A stretch of DNA of 64,000 nt from Curtobacterium ammoniigenes NBRC 101786 (GTDB lineage Bacteria > Actinomycetota > Actinomycetes > Actinomycetales > Microbacteriaceae). Shown piece after piece: positions 1-12,084 of this stretch. The first letter of the stretch is position 1, and each line of letters starts with the position of its first letter. The notes beneath the pieces are model-generated. The model ran no database searches. It had not been told where the DNA came from and saw nothing but the letters and a program-made list of their open reading frames with translations. The position numbers and the translations under genes were made by a program. The DNA is taken from the NCBI RefSeq assembly GCF_001571045.1, contig NZ_BCSV01000003.1:372001-436000 (forward strand), in the 5' to 3' direction.

Positions 1-557
1 TGCCCGTACGCCGCAACCGCGTCGCAGTGCACCGGAACACCCCGCGCATGCGCCGCCGCGACGACCTCGGCGACCGGCTGCAGTGTGCCCACTTCGTTGT
101 TCGCGTAGAGGAGCGTGACGAGGGCGACGTCCGCGGAGTCCGCAAGTCGGGCCGCCAGAGCGGATCGGTCGATGCGGCCGGTCCCGTCGATCGGGATCTC
201 GTCGATCACCGCACCCTCGTGCGTGCGCAGCCACTCGATCGCATCGATCGTGGCGTGGTGCTCGCCAGCAGGAACGACGACGCGAGGACGTGGTCGGTCC
301 CGCTGCCGCGCCCAGAACAGTCCCTTGATCGCAAGGTTGATGCTCTCGGTGCCGCCCGAGGTGAACACGACCTCGACCGGATCGACCCCGAGCGACGTCG
401 CAACCCGGGCTCGGCCGTCCTCGAGGAGCATGCGCGCTCGCTGTCCGGCCTGATGGATGGACGAAGGGTTGCCGCCGACGGCAAGGGCTTCGGTATAGGC
501 GGCGAGCGCTTCCGGGCGGATCGGCGTGGTGGCTGCGTGATCGAGGTAGACGGTCAT
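1..557 (-). CDS. Cysteine desulfurase (NifS/IscS family), C-terminal part outside window
   Basis: PLP-dependent class V aminotransferase fold that would take sulfur from cysteine for Fe-S cluster assembly or tRNA thiolation. The ATG at 555-557 gives the family N-terminus MTVYLDHAATTP. The PLP-contact motif SGGTESIN lies near residues 67-74, a conserved His pair (EHHAT) near 99-103, and the PLP-pyridine Asp in HCDAVAAYG at the window edge. Only the first 185 residues are visible, so the Schiff-base Lys and the catalytic Cys cannot be checked. In relatives the next gene is often mnmA, which would lie outside the window. It diverges from glgX. Seen: motifs. Inferred: exact partner pathway. Confidence 0.93.
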   Translation of the reverse strand, partial: MTVYLDHAATTPIRPEALAAYTEALAVGGNPSSIHQAGQRARMLLEDGRARVATSLGVDPVEVVFTSGGTESINLAIKGLFWARQRDRPRPRVVVPAGEHHATIDAIEWLRTHEGAVIDEIPIDGTGRIDRSALAARLADSADVALVTLLYANNEVGTLQPVAEVVAAAHARGVPVHCDAVAAYG

Positions 558-662
558 GATCACCGTCGATTCTCCCCCGGTTCTGCGTCGCCGCACAGTC
601 CGCTGCGTTGGGTCTCGCACGTGCACGCCGCACCGCTCCTCCACACCGAATGGGAGGCTGCC

Positions 663-690
663 CGCGCCCCCCAAGCGCGGGGCGCGTTTT
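663..690 (+). terminator. GC hairpin with TTTT between two divergent promoters
   Basis: The arms cgcgcccc (663-670) and ggggcgcg (679-686) form an 8-bp G:C stem with an 8-nt loop, followed by TTTT at 687-690. It reads as an intrinsic terminator on the plus strand and sits just before the glgX -10 box. It may stop stray plus-strand transcripts before glgX. No termination data are available, so this is a structural call only. Confidence 0.5.
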
Positions 691-711
691 CGGGACACGG
701 CCTGCGCCTCA

Positions 712-717
712 TACCCT
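712..717 (+). promoter_or_regulatory. -10 box (TACCCT) of leaderless glgX
   Basis: TACCCT ends 6 nt before the GTG at 724, so transcription would start at or next to the start codon. The same spacing recurs at several genes in this window. No clear -35 box. Confidence 0.6.
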
Positions 718-723
718 GGGTGG

Positions 724-2757
724 GTGATCGTCGAGACCGAGACTCCGCTTGGGCTGCACCTCGCCGACTCCGGGTGGTCGTTCGGGCTCCGCTCGATGTC
801 GGCCACGTCGGTGACACTCGTGGTGCACCGCTCCGCCGAGCACGACGAGTTCCGCGTGCCACTCCGGCGCGAACGAGGATCGGATCGCTGGAGCGGGCGT
901 GTGGACGGCCTCCGGATCGGCGACCGCTACCACCTCCTCGTGGGTGGTCGGCGGGGGCCGACGAGCGACTTCGATCCCGCTCGACCGCTGCTCGATCCGT
1001 ATGCGCGCGGGCTGCTCCCCGATGGGGCTGGTGGATGGTCCTCCGTCGTGGTCGCCGACGACTTCGACTGGGGCGCCGTGCCGAAGCCGGCCATTCCGAT
1101 GGATCGCACGGTCTTGTATGAGGCCAACGTGCGGACGTTGACGCTGGCGAATCCGGCCGTGCCCGAGCACCTCCGCGGCAGTTACGCGGGGATCGCGCAC
1201 GAGAGCACGATCGCTCACCTGAAGCATCTCGGTGTGACAACCATCGAGCTCCTCCCCGTGCAGGCGTTCGCCACCGAGCAGTGGCTGCAACAGGCCGGCC
1301 GGGAGAACGCCTGGGGCTACAACACGGTCGGGTTCTTCGCGCCGCACGCGGCATACGCGTCCGGCCCGGCCCAAGCGTCCGGCGCCGATGCGGTGCTCCG
1401 CGAATTCAAAGGGATGGTCCGTCTCCTCCACGAGGCCGGAATCGAGGTCATCCTCGACGTCGTCTACAACCACACCGCAGAAGAGGGGCGCTCCGGGCCG
1501 ACGATGGGCTTTCGCGGCATTGATGGCCCGAAGGCCTACCGATGGTCAGCCGACGACACCTACTTCGACACGACCGGCTGCGGCAACTCCGTGAACACGG
1601 CGACACCGTGGATAGCCGACCTCGTGCTCGACAGTCTGCGGTACTGGGCGCGCGAGATGCGCGTCGACGGGTTCCGGTTCGATCTGATGGCCACGCTCGC
1701 CCGCGACGACGAGCACCGCTTCAGCCCCGATCACCCGCTGCTGGCGGCGATTCGCACCGACCCAGCGCTCCAGGACGTCAAGCTCATCGCCGAGCCGTGG
1801 GACGTCGGACCCGACGGCTGGAAGACGGGTGCGTTCGGCGAGCGATTCTCGGAGTGGAACGACGGGTTCCGCGACACGGTCCGGCAGTTCTGGCTGACGG
1901 ACATCGCCGACGAACGCCGCGTCGGGGCGCCGTCTGTCGGGATCGGGGCGCTCGCAGGTGCCCTCACCGGCTCACGACACCTGTTCGACGTCTCGCGCGG
2001 GCCGCTCGCCGCGGTCAACTTCGTGACGGCGCATGACGGCTTCACGCTGGCGGACCTCGTCGCCTACGACACAAAGCACAACGAGGCCAACGGCGAGGAC
2101 AACCGCGACGGCACCGATCACAACCGTTCGTTCAATCACGGCATCGAAGGACCCACCGAAGACCGTGGTGTGCGAGCGGCGCGGCAGCGCAGCTACCGCA
2201 ACCTGCTCGGCACACTGCTCCTCTCGGCGGGCATACCGATGATCGTCGCCGGCGACGAGAACGGTCGGACCCAGCACGGCAACAACAACGCATACGTGCT
2301 CTCCGACGATGTCACCCCGGTGTCCTGGGAGCACACGGAGTTCGGGGCATTCGGCAGCGACACCGTCGCGACCCTCACGCGCCTCCGACAGCGGCACCCA
2401 GCGCTCCGCCCGAGCCGGTTCGGCGTCGACGGTCAGGTCACGAAGTCAGCGTCCCGCATGACCTGGTATGGCACCGACGGGCATCCGATGACATCGGAAG
2501 GCTGGGATCAGCCACTGCACCGGGCCCTGCAGTATTTCGTCGAGTCGACGCCGGAGTACGAGCCCTACGACCGCGTGCTCGTGGTCGTCCACGGCAGTGG
2601 GCGCACGCGGGACATCGTCCTGCCCCCGCGAGACGACGTGTCCGCCTACCGTCTCGCCTGGACCAGCGAGAAGCACCGCGATCACGACCGTCGACGCCCG
2701 CCCGGACAGATCTTCACCGCCTACGGTCCGGGCATCCACGTGTTCGAAATCGACTGA
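724..2757 (+). CDS. glgX: Glycogen debranching enzyme GlgX
   Basis: GH13 isoamylase-type enzyme that hydrolyses alpha-1,6 branches of glycogen or limit dextrins in the cytoplasm. About 677 aa from the GTG at 724. The reading frame stays open back to 556, but that stretch does not resemble the family, holds a terminator-like hairpin, and the TACCCT box at 712 places the transcript start at 724. An N-terminal CBM48-like domain is followed by the catalytic barrel. Candidate nucleophile is Asp320 (FRFD), acid/base Glu357 (IAEPWDVG), and third carboxylate Asp438 (AHDGFT). First gene of a glycogen group (glgX, glgE, glgB) on the same strand. A bacterial TreX-like isoamylase is the nearest alternative. 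Confidence 0.95.
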   Translation: MIVETETPLGLHLADSGWSFGLRSMSATSVTLVVHRSAEHDEFRVPLRRERGSDRWSGRVDGLRIGDRYHLLVGGRRGPTSDFDPARPLLDPYARGLLPDGAGGWSSVVVADDFDWGAVPKPAIPMDRTVLYEANVRTLTLANPAVPEHLRGSYAGIAHESTIAHLKHLGVTTIELLPVQAFATEQWLQQAGRENAWGYNTVGFFAPHAAYASGPAQASGADAVLREFKGMVRLLHEAGIEVILDVVYNHTAEEGRSGPTMGFRGIDGPKAYRWSADDTYFDTTGCGNSVNTATPWIADLVLDSLRYWAREMRVDGFRFDLMATLARDDEHRFSPDHPLLAAIRTDPALQDVKLIAEPWDVGPDGWKTGAFGERFSEWNDGFRDTVRQFWLTDIADERRVGAPSVGIGALAGALTGSRHLFDVSRGPLAAVNFVTAHDGFTLADLVAYDTKHNEANGEDNRDGTDHNRSFNHGIEGPTEDRGVRAARQRSYRNLLGTLLLSAGIPMIVAGDENGRTQHGNNNAYVLSDDVTPVSWEHTEFGAFGSDTVATLTRLRQRHPALRPSRFGVDGQVTKSASRMTWYGTDGHPMTSEGWDQPLHRALQYFVESTPEYEPYDRVLVVVHGSGRTRDIVLPPRDDVSAYRLAWTSEKHRDHDRRRPPGQIFTAYGPGIHVFEID

Positions 2758-2807
2758 CCGTTCGGCCGCGAACTACCAACTTCCGATACCCGTCGGAGGT
2801 CGACGGG

Positions 2808-2813
2808 TAGCGT
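2808..2813 (+). promoter_or_regulatory. -10 box (TAGCGT) of leaderless glgE
   Basis: TAGCGT ends 7 nt before the GTG at 2821, in the 63-bp gap after glgX. It suggests that glgE-glgB can be transcribed separately as a leaderless mRNA. Confidence 0.55.
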
Positions 2814-2820
2814 CGAACGC

Positions 2821-4808
2821 GTGGCAGCAGCAGTTCGACCCGTCATCGGGCGCATCCCCATCACCGAACTCACTCCGTCGACGCCGAACGGTTTTCCATC
2901 GAAGGCCTTCGACGGCGAGGTCGTGACCTTCGGAGCCACCGTCTTCCGGGAAGGCCATGGCGTCATCGGCGCCGATCTCGTGCTCGAACGGCACGGGGGC
3001 GGCGAACGCACCGTGCCGATGCGGCTCGTCGGCGCCGGAACCGATCGCTTCGAAGCGACCGTCCAACTCGACGGAGTCGGCAGCTGGTCATGGCGCGTCG
3101 AGTCGTTCGCGGACGATTGGGCCACCTGGGTGCATGGCGCTCGGCTGAAGATCGACGCCGGCGTCGACACCGAGGCGACGCTCCTCGACGGTGCGGTGCT
3201 CCTTGAACGCCTTGCGACCGAGTCGGACTCCACTGCAGCGGCCGCGGCGGCGGAGCGACTTCGGGACGCGAGCCTGCCGGCGACCGAGCGGATGCGAGCG
3301 GTTGACGACCCTCGGGTCACCGCTGCACTGGACGACGCTCCCCTGACGAGCTTGCGAACGCGATCGCCGAAGCAGCATCTCGAGGTCGAGCGCGCCAGGG
3401 CCGGAGTCGGGGCGTGGTACGAGTTCTTCCCCCGGTCCGAAGGCGCCAAGCGAACCGACGCAGGAACCTGGCGGTCGGGCACGTTCCGAACGGCTGCGCG
3501 ACGCCTCCCCGCGATTGCCCGAATGGGGTTCGACGTCGTCTATCTCCCCCCGATCCATCCGATCGGCACGACCGCACGAAAGGGTCCGAACAACACCCTG
3601 CACGCCGGCCCCGGGGATCCGGGCAGTCCGTGGGCCATCGGTTCCGCGGCTGGCGGCCACGACGCCATCCATCCCGACCTCGGAACGGAACGAGACTTCC
3701 GCGAGTTCGTGGACACCGCAAAGAACGCGGGACTCGAGGTCGCACTCGATTTCGCGCTGCAGTGCTCCCCGGACCATCCCTGGGTGGCAGCGCACCCGGA
3801 GTGGTTCACCGTGCGCGCCGACGGGTCGATCGCGACCGCCGAGAACCCGCCGAAGCGCTATCAGGACATCTACCCGATCCAGTTCGACAGCGACCCGGAC
3901 GGCATCGTCGCCGAGGTCCTGCGCGTTCTGCGGCACTGGGTGTCCTTCGGCGTGCAGATCTTCCGCGTCGACAATCCGCACACGAAACCACTGTGGTTTT
4001 GGGAGCGTGTGATCCGGACGATCCGAGCCGAGCACCCCGAGCTCGTATTCCTCGCCGAGGCGTTCACACGGCCCGCGATGATGCGGGCACTCGCCGAATG
4101 CGGATTCGAGCAGTCCTACACGTACTTCACGTGGCGCAACACGAAGGAGGAGATCGAGTCCTACTTCGATGAGCTCTCGCACGAGACGAGCGCCTACCTG
4201 CGTCCGAACCTGTTCGTGAACACGCCCGACATCCTGACCGAATATCTGCAGTTCGGCGGCCGAGCCGCGTACAAGATCCGGGCCGCGCTCGCAGCGACCG
4301 GATCGCCGACGTGGGGCGTCTACTCGGGGTACGAGCTGTTCGAGGACGTCGCGCGTCCCGGCAGCGAGGAGAACATCGACAACGAGAAGTACGAGTACAA
4401 GCCCCGGGACTACGCACTCGCCGAGGCGGAGGGAGCATCGCTCGCGCCGTATCTCACGATGCTGAATCGGCTCCGCACGGCGCACCCCTCGCTCCGGCAG
4501 CTGCGGAACCTCCATGTGCACGCCGCCGACAACGAGGCGGTCGTCGTCTACTCGAAGCATCTCGACGGTCGATTCACCCGAACCGGGAGGCCCGATTCCG
4601 TCATCGTCGTCGCGAACGTGGATCCGCACTCGCTCCGGGAAGCCACCGTGTACCTTGACCTGACTGCGCTCGGACTCGAGCCGGGCACTCGATTCGACGT
4701 TCGGGATGTCGTCACCGGGAATCGCTGGGTGTGGGGAGACGCGAACTACGTTCGCCTTGACGCCTTCGACGAACCGGTACACCTCCTCGTCGTGGAAGGA
4801 CCGCACCG

Positions 4809-4812
<4 letters not shown>
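2821..4812 (+). CDS. glgE: Alpha-1,4-glucan:maltose-1-phosphate maltosyltransferase GlgE
   Basis: GH13_3 enzyme that transfers maltosyl units from maltose-1-phosphate to growing alpha-1,4-glucan, the polymerising step of the GlgE glycogen pathway. 663 aa, the usual length. An N-terminal beta-sandwich domain covers roughly residues 1-120. The barrel carries the nucleophile Asp384 in VDNPHTKP, the acid/base Glu413 in FLAEAF, and Asp470 in [10 protein letters not shown]. The segment with HPEWFT and [13 protein letters not shown] is characteristic of GlgE. The GTG start follows a leaderless -10 box. Its TGA overlaps the glgB ATG (ATGA), indicating translational coupling. No treS or pep2 maltokinase lies beside it, so the source of maltose-1-phosphate is outside the window. 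Confidence 0.96.
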
Positions 4813-7207
<2,395 letters not shown>

Positions 7208-7214
<7 letters not shown>

Positions 7215-8185
7215 AGCGCGGCAGCGAGCCGACGACGCGCGCTGCTCACGCGCGGGTCGTCGGCTCCGACGAGCTCGAAGAACTCGACCAGACGAAGGCG
7301 CACGGCCTCTCGCGCATCCCCGAACACCGTCGGAACGAGCTCGAGCAGCCGATCGAAGGCATCGTCGACGTGACCACCGGACATGTCGAGATCGGCGACC
7401 GCGAGCTGTGCCTCGAAGTCTGCCGCGTTCGCAGCGGCCGCGGTCCGGATCGCTTCTGCACTCTGCCCGTCGAGCCGGTGAAGGAGCGACACCTGGGCAA
7501 GACCGGCAACGGCCATCTGGTCATGCGGGTCCTGTGCGATCGCCGTCTTGTACTCGTCGATCGCCGCGGCGTAGTCGCCGCGCTCAATGGCCTCGAAGGC
7601 AGCTTGATGATGCGGCGGCAGCGGCTCCGGCTCGCGTTCCTCGGCGTCCGCTTGCGCTTCCGCGCCGACCTCTGACTCGTCAGACGGGGACACCGTCCCG
7701 GTGATGCCGTTCTGCGCGGCGACCTCGAGCACCTGCTCGATCACGTCCCGCACTTGCGCCTCGGGAAGCGCCCCGACGAACAGCCCGAGCGGGCGGCCGC
7801 CGATCACGGCGGCGACGGTGGGGATCGATTGCGCCTGGAAAGCCTGCACAAGTTGTGGATTCGTGTCGGCGTCGACCTTTGCGAGGACCACGCGTCCGCC
7901 GAAGGAGCGCACAACGCGTTCAATGATCGGCGACAGCTGTTTGCACGGACCGCACCACTCGGCCCAGATGTCGACGATCACCGGAACGCTCATGGAGAGC
8001 TCGACAACCTCGGTGAAATCGGCATCCGTCGTGTCGAAGACAAGCCCGCTCGCCGGTGACTCATCGTGACTGTGATCGGCTGCGCCGTGCTGGGTGGCCG
8101 CACTCGGCGTCGCCGCGCGCTGGACGAGCGCTGACAGATCGACCGCTCCTCGGAGGCCGGCGGGGGTCGGCGGGACGTTCGTCAT
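7208..8185 (-). CDS. Thioredoxin-fold/TPR protein (YbbN/CnoX-like)
   Basis: 325 aa. A short low-complexity N-terminus is followed by a thioredoxin domain with an intact WCGPCK site at residues 77-82 (Cys78 and Cys81) and the conserved cis-Pro segment SIPTV. An alpha-helical C-terminal half resembles TPR repeats ([12 protein letters not shown] and similar). Proteins of this build act as chaperedoxins or thiol-redox adaptors in the cytoplasm. Many actinobacterial members keep the CXXC, as here. No signal peptide. The ATG overlaps the stop of the upstream gene (ATGA), so the two are probably co-translated. Its client is unknown. Confidence 0.85.
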
Positions 8186-9927
8186 TTGACCTCACTCGCT
8201 GTGATCAGGCCCTGGGTGAATCCCAGGAGTTCAATCTTCTGCTTCGAACCGACCGGTGGCACGTAGAACAGCACCTGCACGCCGTACGTCGCCGAGATGC
8301 CCTTGGTGCTCGAGTCGACTCCGGACAGCGCCTTCACCGCACCCTCGGTATTCACCTGTGCACCGGCAGTCGTCGGCGTGACCGTCTCGATCTCGTTGAG
8401 GTCGGTCGAGACCAGCGCCCCTGCGGTATTCGTCGCGAGCGCGACGCTGTCGTTCGAGGGGATCTGCGAGGAGTACGTGATCTTCGCAGTCGACGGCAGC
8501 GATTTCGCCTTCTGGTCCTTATAACTCTTGCCGATCTTCGAGCGCAAGTCGTCGCCGGCGCTGCTGAAGAGCGCATTGTCCTTGCTGGCGGTGTCATTGG
8601 CGAGGACGTCCGCATAGGCCGCGGCGAGCTGCGCTGGTGGGAGGACGAGCAGTTTCACGTCCGGGGCGAGCAGGGGCGCTCCGACACTCGCGGACGGGAC
8701 GCCGCTGAAGGTCGCGTTCGCTTCCAGGGAGACGTCGTACTCGACTTTGTAGGGATCGCGCGGCGCGTCCTGGACCAAGGTGAGCGCCTGCGCGTTCTTG
8801 TCTTTTGTGTTCGTGTCGACGACGAAGAGCGTGCGCGGCCACTTCGCAGTCTGCTCGGGGAGCGCCACCGACACGCCGTCAGGCGCGATCACGGGTGGCG
8901 CAGCCTCCGACGAGTCCTTCGCCCGGATCGCGTAGTTCGCGCTCCGGAGCGCGAGCGCCGGTCCGGTGAAGCGCTCCGCCGCGAGCTTGGCGTCCTTGTT
9001 GGCGTCGGCCTGCGCCGCTGTCGCGGCGACACGAGCGACTATCCGCTTCATCTGGGCTGCCGTCGCCGCAGTGGGCGGCGCAGGTGCAGCCGTTGCCGTG
9101 CTGGTCGGCGAGGCGGAGGCAGACGCCGGGGCCGGTTGCGGCCAATACTGCGGCGAACACCCCGCCAGCGCGAGCGCAGTGAGCGCAGCGAGCGGCGCGA
9201 CGGCGAGGAGGCGTCCGCGGCGGGTCCGGCGGGGCACCTGCGCACCCGCAGAGGCGGCACGACGGGACGCCCGGACACGGGGCGGGCGTCCGCCGCCGCT
9301 CCGCCTGCGTGGGCCGCGTGACCGACGCTGATGAACGAGTGCCCACACCAGGAACACGATGCCAAGCGCGACAAAGAGTCCGCCTGCGCTGAGCAGTGGC
9401 CCGAGCAGTGGCGTTGCAGTGCTTTGCGGCCACGTGATGGACACATTCGGCGGAGCCGGCTTCGAGCCGTCGCTGACGATGAGGATCGACATGTTGGCGG
9501 GAAGTCGCGTCACGAACGACAGGCTCGACCCGGTGTACTGCTGCCACCACAGATCACTGTTCGAGGGGTTCGGCACTGACCCCGCACTCCCCGACACGCG
9601 GGCAGTCAGCGCATGGCTCGTGGTGTCGAATCGAAGCGTCGTGTGCCGAGCGTTCCCGACCCATGCGTTGATGTCGGTGGTCGTTCCGTAGGCGGCGAAG
9701 GCGGTGTTGCTCCCGGAGACGCGGATGCGCTGGTAGCCGGGGTTGGCGTTCAAGGTCGAACCCGGGATAACCGTGACGGGGGCACCCGCTGCATGGGACG
9801 CGCGAGCGGTGAGCGTCGGCGATGGAGCGAACACGGTGCGCTGTCCGACACCGAGGCCGACGAGCAGCACGCCGAGGACGAAGCTGACGATGGCCAGGAC
9901 GAACCGCACGAACGTATCTCCCTGCAC
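8182..9927 (-). CDS. Membrane protein of unknown function with an internal lipobox
   Basis: 581 aa from the GTG at 9925-9927. One transmembrane helix at residues 7-27, an exported segment of about 145 aa, a second helix at about 176-198, a very basic stretch at 200-238, then a third hydrophobic segment ending in a textbook lipobox (LALAGC, Cys257) and a soluble domain of about 320 aa. The first part looks like a membrane-anchored protein; the second looks like an independent lipoprotein. An in-frame GTG codes for Val231, right before a perfect lipoprotein n-region (RRTRRGR), so a nested second start is possible. I do not recognise a named family. It is translationally coupled to the thioredoxin-like gene, which may hint at a role in envelope protein quality. 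Confidence 0.7.
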   Translation of the reverse strand: MQGDTFVRFVLAIVSFVLGVLLVGLGVGQRTVFAPSPTLTARASHAAGAPVTVIPGSTLNANPGYQRIRVSGSNTAFAAYGTTTDINAWVGNARHTTLRFDTTSHALTARVSGSAGSVPNPSNSDLWWQQYTGSSLSFVTRLPANMSILIVSDGSKPAPPNVSITWPQSTATPLLGPLLSAGGLFVALGIVFLVWALVHQRRSRGPRRRSGGGRPPRVRASRRAASAGAQVPRRTRRGRLLAVAPLAALTALALAGCSPQYWPQPAPASASASPTSTATAAPAPPTAATAAQMKRIVARVAATAAQADANKDAKLAAERFTGPALALRSANYAIRAKDSSEAAPPVIAPDGVSVALPEQTAKWPRTLFVVDTNTKDKNAQALTLVQDAPRDPYKVEYDVSLEANATFSGVPSASVGAPLLAPDVKLLVLPPAQLAAAYADVLANDTASKDNALFSSAGDDLRSKIGKSYKDQKAKSLPSTAKITYSSQIPSNDSVALATNTAGALVSTDLNEIETVTPTTAGAQVNTEGAVKALSGVDSSTKGISATYGVQVLFYVPPVGSKQKIELLGFTQGLITASEVK

Positions 9928-10081
9928 GCCGGGACGGGAGCGGCGCGCGAATCAGCGCCCAACGATACCTGGCAGCGCTGAGGATCGCATCCGTGGAGCG
10001 TTCAGCGCGCTCCGCGACTGCGTCGCGCGGCATGGCATGGACGCCGTTCGCGCACCTGGTGGTCGCAGCACACCGTGCCAA

Positions 10082-10087
10082 TACAAT
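10082..10087 (+). promoter_or_regulatory. -10 box (TACAAT) of the coiled-coil gene
   Basis: TACAAT, a near-consensus sigma-A -10 box, lies about 40 nt before the GTG at 10130. The transcript has a short leader with a clear Shine-Dalgarno (gaggagcg). The rest of the 9928-10129 gap shows no gene. Confidence 0.55.
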
Positions 10088-10129
10088 CGACCCGCGCCAT
10101 GCGGTGCAAGCGAGGACTGAGGAGCGATA

Positions 10130-12049
10130 GTGGCAGGCGACGAGGCGGAATTCGGCACCGAGCTGCGGGGGTACCGCAAGGACGACGTGGACCGAGCCGT
10201 CAACGAGCTGCGCCGCGAGCTGATCAAGTCCAACACCGACCGCGCCGAGGCCGCCAAGGAGATCCGACTCCTGCAGGCGCGCCTCGATGAGCTGCAGGCA
10301 GAGCTCGACGAAGCGGGCACGCCGACCTACAGCGGACTCGGCACCCGGCTCGAGAGCACCCTCCGGGTGGCGGAAGAGCAGGCCACACGGCTGGTGAGTC
10401 AAGCCGACATCGACGCCGAGCGACTTCGCGTTTCGAGCACCGCGACCGCACAGCGGCTCCTTCGCGATGCGGAGCGACAAGCACGCGACACCATCGCCGA
10501 CGCCGAAGCACGCGCGACGAACGAGCTGGCCCGCGCTCGCGCCGAGTCGGCGGACATGGTCGAACGTGCGCGCGCCGACGCCGCCATGCTCATCCAGGAC
10601 GCAACGAACGAAGCCGAGACCCTCCGGTCGTCGGCGATCACCGAGGCGGCACAGACGCGCTCGACGGTGCTCCGCGAGACGAGTGCTCTGCGCGCCCAGG
10701 CGGAGCACGAGGTCGCAGAGCTCCGTGAGATCACGCACCGGGAGTCCTCCGCGGCTCGCGAGGCCGCCGCCGAGCTCGACCGTGACACCGAACACCGGCG
10801 TGCCCAGTTCGAAGCCGAGCACGAACAGCGCACCGCCGATCTCGAACAGTTGATTCGCGACGGGCGCGCGCGACTCGAACGGGAACTGGCAGCCGAACGC
10901 GACACGTGGGAGCGGGAACGAGCGACTTCCGAGCAATCACTCGCTGCGCACATCGAGCACAGTCGCGCCGAGCAGACCGAGCGACTTCGCGCGGAAGCCG
11001 CCGACCACGCAGCAGCGCTCGCCTCGGCAGCGCAGAATCAGCAGGCCGAACTCGCGGCGGAGCGCGCGGAGTGGGAGCGCGAGCGAACCGAGCAACGATC
11101 CACGCACGAGCACACGCTGACCGCCGAGCGTGCGGCCTGGGAGGACGAACGCACGGCAGCGCTCGAGCAACTCCGCCACGAGGTCGACGCAGAGCGTGCT
11201 CGTCTCGCTCGCGAGACGGCCGACGCCCGAGCGGATCTGGACGCGGAGCGGGCGCGGGTCTTGTCCGACAATGAGCGCAGGACCGCCGAGACCCGAGAGC
11301 GCATCGAGCGTGAGATCCGCGACCACGAGGAGCGCCTCGCCAGGGAGTCATCTGCGGCCGAGGCGGCTCGCGCCCACGAGCGTCGGGAGCACGAGATCGC
11401 CCTCGCCGACCGGGTCGCGACGGACCACGCGGAACTCGACCAGGAGATCGCCGACCGCCGCGAGGACGAACTCGGCGCGCTCGAACGCGAACGCGCCGCA
11501 CTTCGCGCGGAGATCGACCGGGCGCGAGCCGACCTCGCCAAAGAACTGGACGAGACGCGGTCGCTCATCGAGCGCGAGCAGACGAGCGCGCGCGCAGCAC
11601 TCGAAGCGGAGCTCACCGAACGCCGAGACGACGCTGAGCAGGACTACCTGGAAAAGCATCGCGAGACGATCGCGCAGACGCAGAAATACCTCGACGACGC
11701 GAACCTGCAGCTTGCGGAGGCCCTTCGCCGCGCCGCGCTCGCCCGAGCCGACGCCGAAGAGCGCGAACGAACCTCGACCGCAACGGCGGCCTCCACGGTC
11801 CGCGACGCGTCCGAGCAAGCCGCCCAGACCCTTCGGGCCGCCACAGCGCGCGCCCACGAGATCGTGGACGACGCGCAGGACCAAAGCGAGGCGCTCATCG
11901 CGGACGCGGAAGAGCGGCTCGCACGCATTCGCATGGAGCGGGACGCCGTCGCCGGGTATCTGGAGAGCCTCCGGAGCGCGCTCACACAGGTGGGCGACGT
12001 CGGTGCACCGCGAGATATTGCCGCCGACGCTGCGCAGGTCTCCGAGTGA
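10130..12049 (+). CDS. Large coiled-coil protein with DivIVA-like N-terminus
   Basis: 639 aa, almost entirely charged heptad-type sequence rich in Glu, Arg and Ala, predicted as one long coiled coil. The first 40 residues (FGTELRGYRKDDVDRAVNEL) match the DivIVA-type start, in which a G-Y-x-x-x-x-V-D motif leads into the coil. Long proteins of this type (the Scy/FilP group of Streptomyces is the best-known comparison) help organise polar growth or act as cytoskeletal scaffolds. No membrane segment. GTG start with Shine-Dalgarno gaggag 6-7 nt upstream. A second DivIVA-like protein is encoded at 14252-14803. The exact role is inferred; composition bias makes family assignment uncertain. Confidence 0.75.
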   Translation: MAGDEAEFGTELRGYRKDDVDRAVNELRRELIKSNTDRAEAAKEIRLLQARLDELQAELDEAGTPTYSGLGTRLESTLRVAEEQATRLVSQADIDAERLRVSSTATAQRLLRDAERQARDTIADAEARATNELARARAESADMVERARADAAMLIQDATNEAETLRSSAITEAAQTRSTVLRETSALRAQAEHEVAELREITHRESSAAREAAAELDRDTEHRRAQFEAEHEQRTADLEQLIRDGRARLERELAAERDTWERERATSEQSLAAHIEHSRAEQTERLRAEAADHAAALASAAQNQQAELAAERAEWERERTEQRSTHEHTLTAERAAWEDERTAALEQLRHEVDAERARLARETADARADLDAERARVLSDNERRTAETRERIEREIRDHEERLARESSAAEAARAHERREHEIALADRVATDHAELDQEIADRREDELGALERERAALRAEIDRARADLAKELDETRSLIEREQTSARAALEAELTERRDDAEQDYLEKHRETIAQTQKYLDDANLQLAEALRRAALARADAEERERTSTATAASTVRDASEQAAQTLRAATARAHEIVDDAQDQSEALIADAEERLARIRMERDAVAGYLESLRSALTQVGDVGAPRDIAADAAQVSE

Positions 12050-12084
12050 CCATGTCGCTCAATGCACGCTGCGACCGCGTGATC

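Noticed and set aside
556..723. Upstream extension of glgX to an ATG at 556
   Set aside because: The extension is not family-like, would include a terminator hairpin, and overlaps the desulfurase start; the GTG at 724 has a well-placed -10 box.
27..1121. Long plus-strand open frame across the desulfurase gene and into glgX
   Set aside because: It is antisense to a clear cysteine desulfurase and out of frame with glgX; Arg/Asp-rich composition is typical of a GC-rich shadow frame.
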